A stretch of DNA of 21,143 bases from UMGS1851 sp900555605 (GCA_902472555.1 CABROF010000037.1:1-21143), one strand, 5' to 3'. Shown: positions 1 through 6,224, numbered from the stretch's first letter. Numbers and translations: made by a program. Notes: generated by a model from the letters alone, not told the origin.

Positions 1-14
1 TTTTCAAAAATCTT

Positions 15-50
15 CCCGGCAAAGTCATGGCAAATCGTGATTTTACCGGG
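15..50 (-). terminator. Imperfect 13-bp hairpin, possible terminator of the 199-822 gene
   Basis: Arms at 15-27 and 38-50 pair over 13 positions with one mismatch and a 10-nt loop. Read on the minus strand, the stem closes with CCGGG and is followed by AAGATTTTTG, a short T-run. It lies about 150 nt beyond the stop of the minus-strand gene, so its link to that gene is inferred from position only. Confidence 0.35.
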
Positions 51-170
51 ATTTATTATATAAGTTTTTTTCTTTTGTTCGACTTTTTCTACAGCCCCAT
101 TTCAAATTCTCCCAGATAAGATCATTATCATTTTGATAGGGGATAGGGGAGTTCCCGTCAGCCGGTTCCC

Positions 171-194
171 AACTGCAGAAATGCCAGTTTTTTT
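171..194 (+). terminator. Small hairpin plus T-tract, terminator-like on the + strand
   Basis: AACTGCA (171-177) pairs with TG-C-CAGTT around a GAAA loop with one bulged base, followed at once by a run of about eight T. This is the form of a weak intrinsic terminator reading rightward. No + strand gene lies between it and the left edge, so what it would terminate is unknown. The rest of 1-198 shows no coding sequence. Confidence 0.3.
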
Positions 195-198
195 CTTT

Positions 199-822
199 TT
201 ACTTTATCTCCCACGGATCAACGGCCGCAGACGAAGCCGCTTCCTTTGTCTTCTTAATGGCCCGGCTTGTTTTTAAGGCATTACGGATATAAGTAAAAGC
301 CGCAACCGCAGACAGCAAATATGCAAGAACAAGATCAAAAACAACTGCGCGGAGCAGATCGGGGTCCGTTAAAAATTCAGGCATGGTACGGACTATGCTG
401 AAAAAGGAAACGACATATCCCTCTTCTTGGAAAACACTATAAATTTCATAGGACACACATAAATACTCAGCAAGAAATATAACAATGATCATCATAATGA
501 TCGCTGTTATAACGCCCTTCATAGAATTCTTCCTTCCGGAAAAAATCTGATACCCCAGAACAGAAAGCGCAATAATCGCCAATCCGCAAATTCCGGCTAA
601 AAAGCCAAGCTGGTAGATCAAAAAATATAAACCGCCGCCGAGCAGGGAAAAGAGAAAGGCACCGATGACCCCCGCCAATACATGCTCCGGATGTTCAGGC
701 ATAACAGCTGCCGGTGGTACCATAGGTACGGCGTTTGGAAATACTGCAGAAACCTCAGATCCATCGGCGGGCAGTGGCTCCTGTATGATTTCTGTTGTTG
801 TTTTTTCTTCTGTCTGTTCCAT
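199..822 (-). CDS. Hypothetical four-helix membrane protein, 207 aa
   Basis: I do not recognise the family. The protein has a hydrophilic N-terminal region of about 48 residues (Glu/Thr-rich, then Pro/Ala/Val-rich). Four hydrophobic stretches follow at roughly residues 49-70, 73-93, 103-125 and 157-178, and then a short basic-to-polar tail. It should sit in the cytoplasmic membrane with both ends on the same side. The start at 822 is set by AAAGGA at 832-837, and a clear sigma-A promoter lies just upstream at 878-906, so it appears to be monocistronic. No catalytic motif is visible. The long Pro-rich N-terminal segment before the first helix resembles a flexible linker and may mediate interactions, but that is inference. 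Confidence 0.75.
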   Translation of the reverse strand: MEQTEEKTTTEIIQEPLPADGSEVSAVFPNAVPMVPPAAVMPEHPEHVLAGVIGAFLFSLLGGGLYFLIYQLGFLAGICGLAIIALSVLGYQIFSGRKNSMKGVITAIIMMIIVIFLAEYLCVSYEIYSVFQEEGYVVSFFSIVRTMPEFLTDPDLLRAVVFDLVLAYLLSAVAAFTYIRNALKTSRAIKKTKEAASSAAVDPWEIK

Positions 823-877
823 GTTAAAATATCCTTTCTTTTATTATTTTAAGATTCATAAATACAAAATATAAATT

Positions 878-906
878 ATTATAAAAAAGTGCTATATAAA
901 AGTCAA
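878..906 (-). promoter_or_regulatory. Sigma-A promoter for the 199-822 gene
   Basis: On the minus strand, TTGACT (906-901) and TATAAT (883-878) are separated by 17 bp. The -10 is a perfect match and the -35 matches 5 of 6. Transcription would begin near 871, giving a leader of about 50 nt before the ATG at 822. Confidence 0.8.
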
Positions 907-981
907 TAAAAGTTTTTTTCCGTACTCTCTGCGTATGCAAAAAATAGGTGGCAGGAAAAGAGAAAATTTTTACAAAAATGC

Positions 982-1010
982 TTGACAAGTTGTCTTTTCC
1001 TATGTATACT
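982..1010 (+). promoter_or_regulatory. Sigma-A promoter for the tRNA unit
   Basis: TTGACA (982-987) and TATACT (1005-1010) are separated by 17 bp. The predicted start near 1017 lies about 50 nt before the first tRNA. This is one of the strongest promoters in the window, as expected for stable RNA. Confidence 0.85.
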
Positions 1011-1069
1011 ATTCAAGTCAACTTTTGTTGACACTATAAAGTTGTAATAATTAAATATTTGTTTTTTAC

Positions 1070-1143
1070 GCGGGTGTAGTTCAATGGCAGAACATCAGCC
1101 TTCCAAGCTGATTGTGAGGGTTCGATTCCCTTCACCCGCTCCA
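1070..1143 (+). tRNA. tRNA-Gly, anticodon TCC
   Basis: A complete cloverleaf can be read: acceptor GCGGGTG pairs with CACCCGC, the D-arm contains TTCAATGGCAGAA, the anticodon stem ATCAG/CTGAT encloses CTTCCAA with anticodon TCC, and the T-arm contains GGTTCGATTCC. The discriminator base T and an encoded CCA end the 74-nt gene. It decodes GGA (and probably GGG) glycine codons. It is the first gene of a two-tRNA transcript. Confidence 0.97.
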
Positions 1144-1148
1144 ATTAT

Positions 1149-1225
<77 letters not shown>

Positions 1226-1236
1226 AATAATAGTTT

Positions 1237-1269
1237 GCCAAAAACTCCGTTTAAGTCGGAGTTTTTGGC
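1237..1269 (+). terminator. Intrinsic terminator of the tRNA unit
   Basis: A 13-bp perfect stem, GCCAAAAACTCCG (1237-1249) with CGGAGTTTTTGGC (1257-1269), around a 7-nt loop. The GC-rich core ACTCCG/CGGAGT is followed by TTTTT, so it works as a short stem plus U-tract. The 5' A-run makes it look bidirectional. It starts 11 nt after the tRNA-Arg CCA. Confidence 0.85.
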
Positions 1270-1374
1270 GTTATTAAAAGATTTGTAATTTTTGGAGGAC
1301 AGCTGTCATATAAAAATCCAGAATCATTTTTATTATATTGGATTTGATAAAATAAAAACAGGGAGGTATTACAG

Positions 1375-1617
1375 ATGGATTTTTTGAAAAAATTTTGGCC
1401 CACTCCGTTCAAGATTCGGGCAAAGGATGTTACTTCTTTTGTAGTACAGCTTATCATTTTTATTGTGATTTGTGCTGTCGTTGGTATATTAATCGGCGTT
1501 CTTGCAGGGATTCCGATTATCGGACTTATTTTTAAATTACTTGGTGCTGTCATAGAGCTTTATGGTCTGATCGGCATTGTACTTTGTGTCTTGAAATTTG
1601 TCGATGCAATTAAATAA
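1375..1617 (+). CDS. Small two-helix membrane protein, 80 aa
   Basis: A short basic, amphipathic N-terminus (about 20 residues) precedes two hydrophobic segments at about residues 22-45 and 48-76. They are separated by a tight GIPIIG turn, which suggests a helical hairpin in the cytoplasmic membrane. Similar small two-helix proteins of about 80 residues occur widely in Clostridia as conserved hypotheticals; no function is known to me. The start is firm: GGAGG at 1362-1366 precedes the ATG by 8 nt. It follows the tRNA terminator directly and has its own strong terminator, so it is a single-gene unit. I could not assign its promoter with confidence in the AT-rich 1270-1360 stretch. Confidence 0.8.
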   Translation: MDFLKKFWPTPFKIRAKDVTSFVVQLIIFIVICAVVGILIGVLAGIPIIGLIFKLLGAVIELYGLIGIVLCVLKFVDAIK

Positions 1618-1640
1618 TTGATTAACATAGACGCTTCAAC

Positions 1641-1691
1641 AAAACTCCGTGCCCATGCAGCTGTACAAGTTTACACCGGGCACGGAGTTTT
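1641..1691 (+). terminator. Strong intrinsic terminator after the 80-aa gene
   Basis: A 14-bp perfect stem: AAAACTCCGTGCCC (1641-1654) pairs with GGGCACGGAGTTTT (1678-1691), with a 23-nt loop, then ATTTTTT. It lies 23 nt after the stop. Its outer arm, AAAACTCCG/CGGAGTTTT, is the same as in the tRNA terminator at 1237-1269. Confidence 0.85.
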
Positions 1692-1764
1692 ATTTTTTAG
1701 AGAACGAAATAAACGCTGCCGAAATACCAAAAAGGGGCGAGGCGGCCATGGATTTTATCCCATC

Positions 1765-1804
1765 TCTCTAATTGAACAAAATAAAAATTTTGTATTATTA
1801 GAGA
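1765..1804 (-). terminator. AT-rich hairpin, possible terminator of the 1829-3241 operon
   Basis: TCTCTAAT (1765-1772) pairs with ATTAGAGA (1797-1804). An inner stem CAAAAT/ATTTTG (1777-1782 with 1787-1792) is separated from it by a 4x4 internal loop. It lies 25-64 nt beyond the stop of the last minus-strand gene and contains T-runs on that strand. The low GC content makes it a weak candidate. Confidence 0.4.
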
Positions 1805-1828
1805 AGGGGGAAAAGGATATTATGCGGC

Positions 1829-2425
1829 TTATGACATCAGCAAATATGCCAATGCGAATATCATCATATCTTTGTCATCTTTGTCATCCTTGTCATCCTT
1901 ACCGCTGCATTCCGGATCATTTTTACTTTTGTGCCTTTCAAATAAAAAAAGCAAAATAATTCCGATTAAAATAATATCATCCAGTTCAACATCTTTTCCC
2001 AAAACACCGGACAGAATTTTTTTTAGCTTTTGAAGCACGGTGTCAATAATATTCAGACCTGTTTTTTTTTCCTGTTGATTTTTGTCTCGGCCGGGTTCGG
2101 CTTGACTTTTATGATGATGATTGATCGGCTGAATTGGTTTTAAACGCAGTTTTGGCTTGCTGCAATAATTTTGTTTATCGGATCCGCGGTTTGCACCGTA
2201 ATTCATAGTATGTGCCGGATCCATCGGATTCGGATGATTGGATTGCCGGCGGTTTTGCTGTTGCGGTCCCGGTCCGGACTGCGGCGGTATGCTGCTGCGG
2301 TCCGCAGGAGGCGCTACAAGTATTACTTCAGGCTCATTTTTGGGTGCAGAAGATTCGTTTACAGCTTGCATCCGTGGCCTGAAGTTATAATTGTTATAAT
2401 AATTGCCGCGCCTCCCACGTGCCAT
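1829..2425 (-). CDS. Low-complexity protein with two hydrophobic segments, 198 aa; third gene of an unknown operon
   Basis: No family recognised with certainty. The N-terminus is Arg/Gly/Asn/Tyr-rich (MARGRRGNYYNNYNF), and a long Pro/Gln/Asn/His-rich region without predicted fold extends to about residue 115. A compact C-terminal module follows: an amphipathic helix (NIIDTVLQKLKKILSGVLG), the segment LDDIILIGIILLFLF, a charged loop with a KDD tripeptide repeat, and a final hydrophobic stretch (MMIFALAYLLM). Clostridial hypothetical proteins with an LDD-(hydrophobic)-acidic-(hydrophobic) tail are familiar to me but have no assigned role. The ATG at 2425 has GAGGA at 2434-2438, 8 nt away. The 15-nt gap to the upstream gene indicates one operon. 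The N-terminal composition resembles spore surface proteins, which is only suggestive. Confidence 0.75.
   Translation of the reverse strand: MARGRRGNYYNNYNFRPRMQAVNESSAPKNEPEVILVAPPADRSSIPPQSGPGPQQQNRRQSNHPNPMDPAHTMNYGANRGSDKQNYCSKPKLRLKPIQPINHHHKSQAEPGRDKNQQEKKTGLNIIDTVLQKLKKILSGVLGKDVELDDIILIGIILLFLFERHKSKNDPECSGKDDKDDKDDKDMMIFALAYLLMS
1871..1900 (-). repeat. 9-bp in-frame tandem repeat encoding KDD units
   Basis: TTTGTCATC occurs at 1871-1879 and 1880-1888, then CTTGTCATC at 1889-1897 and a partial copy. Read on the minus strand it encodes repeated Lys-Asp-Asp between the two hydrophobic segments of the 198-aa protein. The unit is a multiple of three, so copy-number change would lengthen the loop without shifting the frame. 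Confidence 0.85.
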
Positions 2426-2440
2426 ATGGATAATCCTCGC

Positions 2441-2914
2441 TTATAAAAAATTGCTTAATTTCAAATCTTGAGATTTGGCAAATTTTGCCACGGTCATAAT
2501 TTTGACACAGCGGCTGATTTTTCCTTTTTTCTTTTCGCTCAAAAATGGCTCTAATGCTCGTAAAAGTCTTATATTATCGTCATTCTTGCACGAATCACGG
2601 GTCTGCTTGAATTTTGATACCATCTGCAGCAGATTTGCAAAATCAATATCGCCATCATCATGTACGGCGTCTAACGGCTTGGCGGCCGACGGATTCTGGA
2701 ATTTTTTGGAGACTGAAGCAGGAACGGAATCTTCCGTACTGTCCGGCTGTGCCTCATGATTTTCCTGATGATCGACATCCCCCTGACCTTCCGAATTATT
2801 TTCGCCCATTGAACTCGCTACGGCGCCGATGATATCACCGATATTATCAGGAATCTCTTCAATTCCAAACAAAGACCCGATTTGTTTGATTTTATCTTCC
2901 AATTCGCCGTCCAT
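2441..2914 (-). CDS. Hypothetical acidic protein, 157 aa; second gene of an unknown operon
   Basis: The protein has three parts. An N-terminal helical segment of about 38 residues contains two similar short stretches (KIKQIGSLFGIEEI and NIGDIIGAVASSMG). An acidic, Glu/Asp/Gln/Ser-rich linker spans about residues 38-95. The basic, helical C-terminal domain runs from about residue 96 and contains NIRLLRALEPFLSEKKKGKI. The pattern L-L-x-A-L-x-P-F-L-S-x-x-[KR]-x-x-K-I recurs in clostridial hypothetical proteins whose genes often sit beside a gene like the next one downstream; no function is known to me. No signal peptide or membrane helix is evident. The ATG at 2914 is served by AAGGAG at 2926-2931, which overlaps the stop of the upstream gene and suggests translational coupling. 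Confidence 0.75.
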   Translation of the reverse strand: MDGELEDKIKQIGSLFGIEEIPDNIGDIIGAVASSMGENNSEGQGDVDHQENHEAQPDSTEDSVPASVSKKFQNPSAAKPLDAVHDDGDIDFANLLQMVSKFKQTRDSCKNDDNIRLLRALEPFLSEKKKGKISRCVKIMTVAKFAKSQDLKLSNFL

Positions 2915-2929
2915 CGCCGTATCGTCTCC

Positions 2930-3241
2930 TTATTTTCCTTTATTATTATACAGCAGTTCGTTTATTTTCCCCATAATTTTATCCGCATCCTTACCGGCAA
3001 GCTGTTTAATTTTTTCAAGATCCTGCGGGGTGATTTTGCTTTTAATCTTTTCAATATCCAAATTCATTTCTTTCACTTTTTTGGCATCAATTTCATCTAA
3101 TTTTTTCAAAACCTCGTTGCGGTCCATTTTTGCGATTTTCTGCGCAAGCTCTTCAGTGGACTTATTTTTCAGCATATCCATTCCTTGTTCGATCTTTGCG
3201 GCCATAATTCTGTTATCAATCCTTTCAAATAAATTTGCCAT
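2930..3241 (-). CDS. Small helical, highly charged protein, 103 aa; first gene of an unknown operon
   Basis: An all-helical, Lys/Glu/Asp/Met-rich protein beginning MANLFERIDNRIM, with no membrane segment or signal peptide. It contains a loosely repeated motif of about 20 residues in which K-x-D-x-x-x-[IV]-x-x-K-x-x-x-[IL] recurs (around MDRNEVLKKLDEID, NLDIEKIKSKI and TPQDLEKIKQL). Small clostridial proteins of this type are sometimes auto-annotated as membrane-trafficking proteins without evidence. A longer reading frame extends upstream to 3388, but AGGAGG at 3249-3254 lies 7 nt before the ATG at 3241 and decides the start. It heads a three-gene operon with 15-nt gaps; the promoter candidate is at 3274-3302. 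Confidence 0.8.
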   Translation of the reverse strand: MANLFERIDNRIMAAKIEQGMDMLKNKSTEELAQKIAKMDRNEVLKKLDEIDAKKVKEMNLDIEKIKSKITPQDLEKIKQLAGKDADKIMGKINELLYNNKGK

Positions 3242-3273
3242 ACGCGTTCCTCCTAATATAATATGGTATATAA

Positions 3274-3302
3274 TATGATATGAGCACTTTCGGCAGAATG
3301 TG
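3274..3302 (-). promoter_or_regulatory. Sigma-K-like promoter for the three-gene operon
   Basis: On the minus strand CACA (3302-3299), 16 bp, then CATATCATA (3282-3274) fits the Bacillus sigma-K pattern mACm-16/17-CATAnnnTA exactly. The predicted start near 3266 would give a leader of about 25 nt with AGGAGG in the right place. No convincing sigma-A -35/-10 pair precedes the operon. The region is AT-rich, so a chance match is possible. Confidence 0.4.
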
Positions 3303-3303
3303 C
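3284..3303. promoter_or_regulatory. 20-bp dyad in a divergent intergenic region, possible operator
   Basis: GCACTTTC-GGCA-GAATGTGC is an inverted repeat, 4+3 bp per arm with one T/T mismatch and a 4-bp centre. It lies between the divergent starts at 3241 and 3332 and overlaps the -35 part of the minus-strand promoter candidate. A regulator binding here could affect both genes. It could also be a chance palindrome. Confidence 0.35.
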
Positions 3304-3331
3304 CCATAATCCGGAAAAGGAGAAAAAATCT

Positions 3332-4225
3332 ATGTATGACGCGATTATCATCGGAAAGGGCCCGGCAGGGCTGCAATGTGCGATTCACCTTTCAAGAGCA
3401 AATCTATCCGTGCTGGTGCTCGGTTTGAAAAGCAATCTGGAAAAGGCTGATAAAATCGATAATTATTTTGGATTTCAGGATACGATCAGCGGTGCTGTAC
3501 TGCTGCGGCACGGTGAAAATCAAGCCGCACGGCTTGGCGTGGAGATTCGTCAGGAAGAAGTGCTAAGTATTCGTTACGGAGACGGGAGTGAAGCGGAAGG
3601 TCTGTATTTTGAAGTTGTAACCGGACATATGCGCTATATTGGAAAATGCATTTTAATCGCCTGCGGCATGCCGCTTCCAAAGCTGAAGCTTCCCGGTCTT
3701 TCAGAATGGGAGGGAAATGGCATCAGTTACTGCGTCACCTGCGACGGCTTTTTTTATAAAGGTAAAAAGGTCGGCGTTTTAGGGAACAAAGATTATGCGG
3801 TCCACGAGGCCCTGGAACTCACGCATTTCACAAATGACATCACGCTTTTTACAAATGGCACAGCGCCGGAGGTCTCTGCCCGAAATCAATCTGTACTGCA
3901 AAAAATGCAAGTGAATTGCAAGCCAATCAAGGCGCTGCTGGGCAGCGATCATTTTAATGCAGTACAGTTTACCGACGGCACGCTGGCGCCCCTTTCCGGT
4001 CTTTTTATCGCAGAAGACAGGCCTTCCGCTATCGATTTTGCACTGAAGCTGGGCGTGATACAAAAGCAGCGACTGATACAAGTCGATGAGAATATGATGA
4101 CAAATATCGATGGAATTTTTGCTGCCGGGGACTGTATTTCCCCCTATAAGCAGGTTGCAGTTGCAGTTGGACAAGGCGCAACCGCGGCAAAAGCCATTGT
4201 GCAATATCTGAAAACGCATAATTAA
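3332..4225 (+). CDS. Thioredoxin-reductase-like FAD protein without canonical NADPH motifs, 297 aa
   Basis: The fold signature is clear. FAD Rossmann motif IIGKGPAG is at residues 6-13, redox-active CVTC at 134-137 is followed by DG as in thioredoxin reductases, and the FAD-binding GIFAAGDC is at 261-268. Length suits the family (about 300-320). The middle domain is unusual. Where NADPH-using enzymes have GGGNSA, this has GNKDYA (151-156), and where they have HRR for the 2'-phosphate it has TNG (174-176). Clostridial ferredoxin-dependent flavin thioredoxin reductases (FFTR) also lack these motifs, so an electron donor other than NADPH is plausible. It probably reduces a thioredoxin-like partner in the cytoplasm. 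The start is supported by AAAGGAG at 3316-3322, 9 nt before the ATG. No thioredoxin gene is adjacent. Confidence 0.9.
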   Translation: MYDAIIIGKGPAGLQCAIHLSRANLSVLVLGLKSNLEKADKIDNYFGFQDTISGAVLLRHGENQAARLGVEIRQEEVLSIRYGDGSEAEGLYFEVVTGHMRYIGKCILIACGMPLPKLKLPGLSEWEGNGISYCVTCDGFFYKGKKVGVLGNKDYAVHEALELTHFTNDITLFTNGTAPEVSARNQSVLQKMQVNCKPIKALLGSDHFNAVQFTDGTLAPLSGLFIAEDRPSAIDFALKLGVIQKQRLIQVDENMMTNIDGIFAAGDCISPYKQVAVAVGQGATAAKAIVQYLKTHN

Positions 4226-4226
4226 A

Positions 4227-4259
4227 TATTTCGGCATTTTTCGCGGCAGTGCCGAAATA
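4227..4259 (+). terminator. 10-bp hairpin after the reductase-like gene
   Basis: TATTTCGGCA (4227-4236) pairs perfectly with TGCCGAAATA (4250-4259) around a 13-nt loop, starting one base after the stop codon. There is no T-run after the stem, so it may be a weak or factor-assisted terminator, an mRNA-stabilising 3' end, or a structured leader for the next gene. Confidence 0.45.
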
Positions 4260-4318
4260 CTGGTATATTAATCGGAAAGTTGAGAAAAACTATAGCAAAA
4301 ACACCCAAGGACTTACTT

Positions 4319-4876
4319 ATGACCGGGAGGCTTTGTTCTTTGCTTACGTATTTCTCATATTTCATCATATACAGTTTTTTCGGATTTATTTTAGAAACCC
4401 TGTTCGCGCTTATAACGGTCGGTCAATTACAGTCGAGAAAATGCTTTCTCTTTAACCTGCTGTGCCCGGTCTACGGGTTAGGCGCCATTGCGATTCTGCT
4501 CAGTACAGAACCGTTTAAACAAAATAAGCCCCTGACCTTTTTGATCGGTATGGCAGCGGCGACACTTGTAGAATATGTTACGGATTATGTATACAAAAAC
4601 GTACTCGGTACAAGCTTCTGGGATTACAGCCATCTGCCGCTGAATGTCAACGGCAGAGTCTGCCTTTTATTCTCATTTTTCTGGGGGCTCCTGTCGCTTG
4701 CCCTGGTATACGTAATCCATCCGTTTATTTCAAAATACAGTGCCCGCATCCCCAACGGCGTGATTCTGTTTGTCATGATCTTCTTTACTATTGACGCGGT
4801 GCTCAGTGTCGTTTTATTAAATAAATATAATACAAAAAATGCGCTGAACCTCAGCTGGCTTTTGGCAAAGCGATGA
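4319..4876 (+). CDS. CmpB-family (putative ABC transporter permease-type) membrane protein, 185 aa
   Basis: The sequence matches the family annotated as putative ABC-transporter type IV / CmpB (Pfam ABC_trans_CmpB). The visible features are FFGFILETLF at about residues 20-29, FNLLCPVYGLGA at 45-56, the WDYS motif at 101-104, then NGRVCLLFSFFWG (111-123) with flanking hydrophobic helices. About five membrane helices are expected. Despite the name, no ATPase partner is nearby and the family's transport role is unproven. A TTG at 4280 would extend the frame by 13 residues but has no ribosome site. The ATG at 4319 has AAGGA at 4307-4311, 7 nt away, and places the first helix near the N-terminus, so I chose it. 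The 3' end overlaps the 3' end of the opposing CapA-like gene by 26 bp. Confidence 0.85.
   Translation: MTGRLCSLLTYFSYFIIYSFFGFILETLFALITVGQLQSRKCFLFNLLCPVYGLGAIAILLSTEPFKQNKPLTFLIGMAAATLVEYVTDYVYKNVLGTSFWDYSHLPLNVNGRVCLLFSFFWGLLSLALVYVIHPFISKYSARIPNGVILFVMIFFTIDAVLSVVLLNKYNTKNALNLSWLLAKR
4834..4855 (-). terminator. Terminator of the leu/CapA operon embedded in the convergent gene
   Basis: On the minus strand GCTGA-GGT-TCAGC (4855-4843) forms a 5-bp stem with a 3-nt loop, followed after two bases by ATTTTTTG (T-run 4839-4834). The stem contains the TGA stop (4853-4851) of the CapA-like gene and lies wholly inside the coding sequence of the CmpB-like gene. The stem is short, so efficiency is uncertain. 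Confidence 0.5.
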
Positions 4877-6224
4877 CTGCATCGTCTTCATACGGCAGCA
4901 CAACAGATTGATTGAAGACCTCCACAATGTCACAAAACACATGATCTGTCATTTGAAAGGCAGCCTGCGCATGAGAGACTCCAAAATCAGAAGCCGTTAA
5001 TCCATAGTCTTCCGGGGCCGCACAGGCGGCAGGCAGCGGAACGACCTGGTACTTCATGCTGCTGCTCCCCGATGGATAATACCGATGTACCCAGGTCGGA
5101 ATATATGCAATATTCGTAATCAGTATAGCGCCATCACTGTATTTCCGGATTGTAAGCTCTACCATCAAACCATTTTCCGTCCATTCTTTATTTTCAGTTG
5201 ACGTCAGCGTCAGCCGGTTCTGGTTTGAGATAAAATTTCCCATAGAATAAAAACAGATTGTCTGATGCTCCGGATCGGCGGAAGAAGTCAGCAGTTCCAT
5301 AGGTTGAATCACATGGGGATGAGACCCAATGATCACGTCTACCCCGAGATCGCACAGCTTTTGGGCAACAGCCGTTTGCCTGGAATTCGGGGTAAGCTGG
5401 TATTCTTCTCCCCAATGGATGTAAAATACAATCATCTCTGCGCCTTCTGTTCGCAGAGCCGTAATTCTTTTTTCCGCCTCCGCGTAAAACGCATCCAATA
5501 ACCCATCGTTATATAGATCCATATACGGAAGATCGCCGGACCGGATATGAATTCCGTTAATACTGTCTAATCTCCCGGAGCCGTATGCGATATCATTTGT
5601 ATAATTCAGAAAGCCTATCCGAATGCCGTTAATTTCTTTTAAAAGATAAAAGTTCTCTTCCGGATCCTTTCGCGCGCCAATATAGTCAAAGCCGTATTCC
5701 TCAAATTTTCCTAAAGTACGCAAAATACCGTCCAACCCTGTATCGTAGCAATGATTATTGGCAAACAGCAGCATATCAAATCCCGCATCCTGTATGCTGT
5801 CCAAAACTGCATACGGTGACCGGAAATTCGGAAATCCGGAATATTCCTTTTCGGAAAGCGTCGTTTCAAAATTCGCTACAGCATAATCCGCGGCAGATAC
5901 AATCTCCTTAATATATCTGAAATTATCAGTAAAATCATATTGCTCAGTGCCCGGTATTCTGGCGGCATTGACCTGCGGCATATGATACATTAAATCGCCG
6001 ATGCTCAGCAGCGTCATCTCCGTATAAGTAATCGGCGTAGGCGTAGGCGCCGGCGTCGCGGTTCCATCGGTTAGTGTAATTGTTGTATGAGAAGGCGTTC
6101 CTAAAACCACTGCACTTTTTTCATTTTCATGCAGACTGGCACCATATAGGATCATCCCTACGGCTAACAGTACAGCCGCCGCACAAGCTATGATAACGAA
6201 AATATTTTTTGTTTTATATTTCAC
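4851..6224 (-). CDS. CapA-family (poly-gamma-glutamate synthesis type) membrane-anchored protein, 457 aa
   Basis: A basic N-terminus and one hydrophobic segment (about residues 8-29) anchor the protein. A Thr/Pro-rich linker (about 43-66, TPAPTPTP) precedes the CapA / PGA_cap metallophosphatase-like domain. Expected metal-ligand motifs are all present: GD at 76-77, NFE at 118-120, NNH at 156-158, HWG at 270-272, SHPH at 301-304 and SMGN at 327-330. The domain should face the outside of the cell. Family members take part in capsular poly-glutamate attachment, but most, like this one, lie away from pgs genes and have unknown substrates. The start is a GTG at 6224 with GGGGAG at 6235-6240, 10 nt upstream. 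The first 11 nt overlap the end of leuB, indicating cotranscription and probable coupling. Confidence 0.88.
   Translation of the reverse strand: MKYKTKNIFVIIACAAAVLLAVGMILYGASLHENEKSAVVLGTPSHTTITLTDGTATPAPTPTPITYTEMTLLSIGDLMYHMPQVNAARIPGTEQYDFTDNFRYIKEIVSAADYAVANFETTLSEKEYSGFPNFRSPYAVLDSIQDAGFDMLLFANNHCYDTGLDGILRTLGKFEEYGFDYIGARKDPEENFYLLKEINGIRIGFLNYTNDIAYGSGRLDSINGIHIRSGDLPYMDLYNDGLLDAFYAEAEKRITALRTEGAEMIVFYIHWGEEYQLTPNSRQTAVAQKLCDLGVDVIIGSHPHVIQPMELLTSSADPEHQTICFYSMGNFISNQNRLTLTSTENKEWTENGLMVELTIRKYSDGAILITNIAYIPTWVHRYYPSGSSSMKYQVVPLPAACAAPEDYGLTASDFGVSHAQAAFQMTDHVFCDIVEVFNQSVVLPYEDDAVIALPKAS

Noticed and set aside
1298..1307. Perfect 10-bp palindrome GACAGCTGTC before the 80-aa gene
   Set aside because: Short palindromes of this size arise by chance, and I could not place it relative to a convincing promoter.
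1618..1959. A 113-codon + strand open frame
   Set aside because: It runs through the terminator at 1641-1691 and across the opposite gene, has no ribosome site, and its residues look like translated noncoding DNA.
3242..3388. N-terminal extension of the 103-aa protein
   Set aside because: It would overlap the divergent reductase-like gene and ignores the AGGAGG placed in front of the ATG at 3241.
4280..4318. TTG start extending the CmpB-like protein by 13 residues
   Set aside because: No Shine-Dalgarno precedes it, whereas the ATG at 4319 has AAGGA at the right distance.
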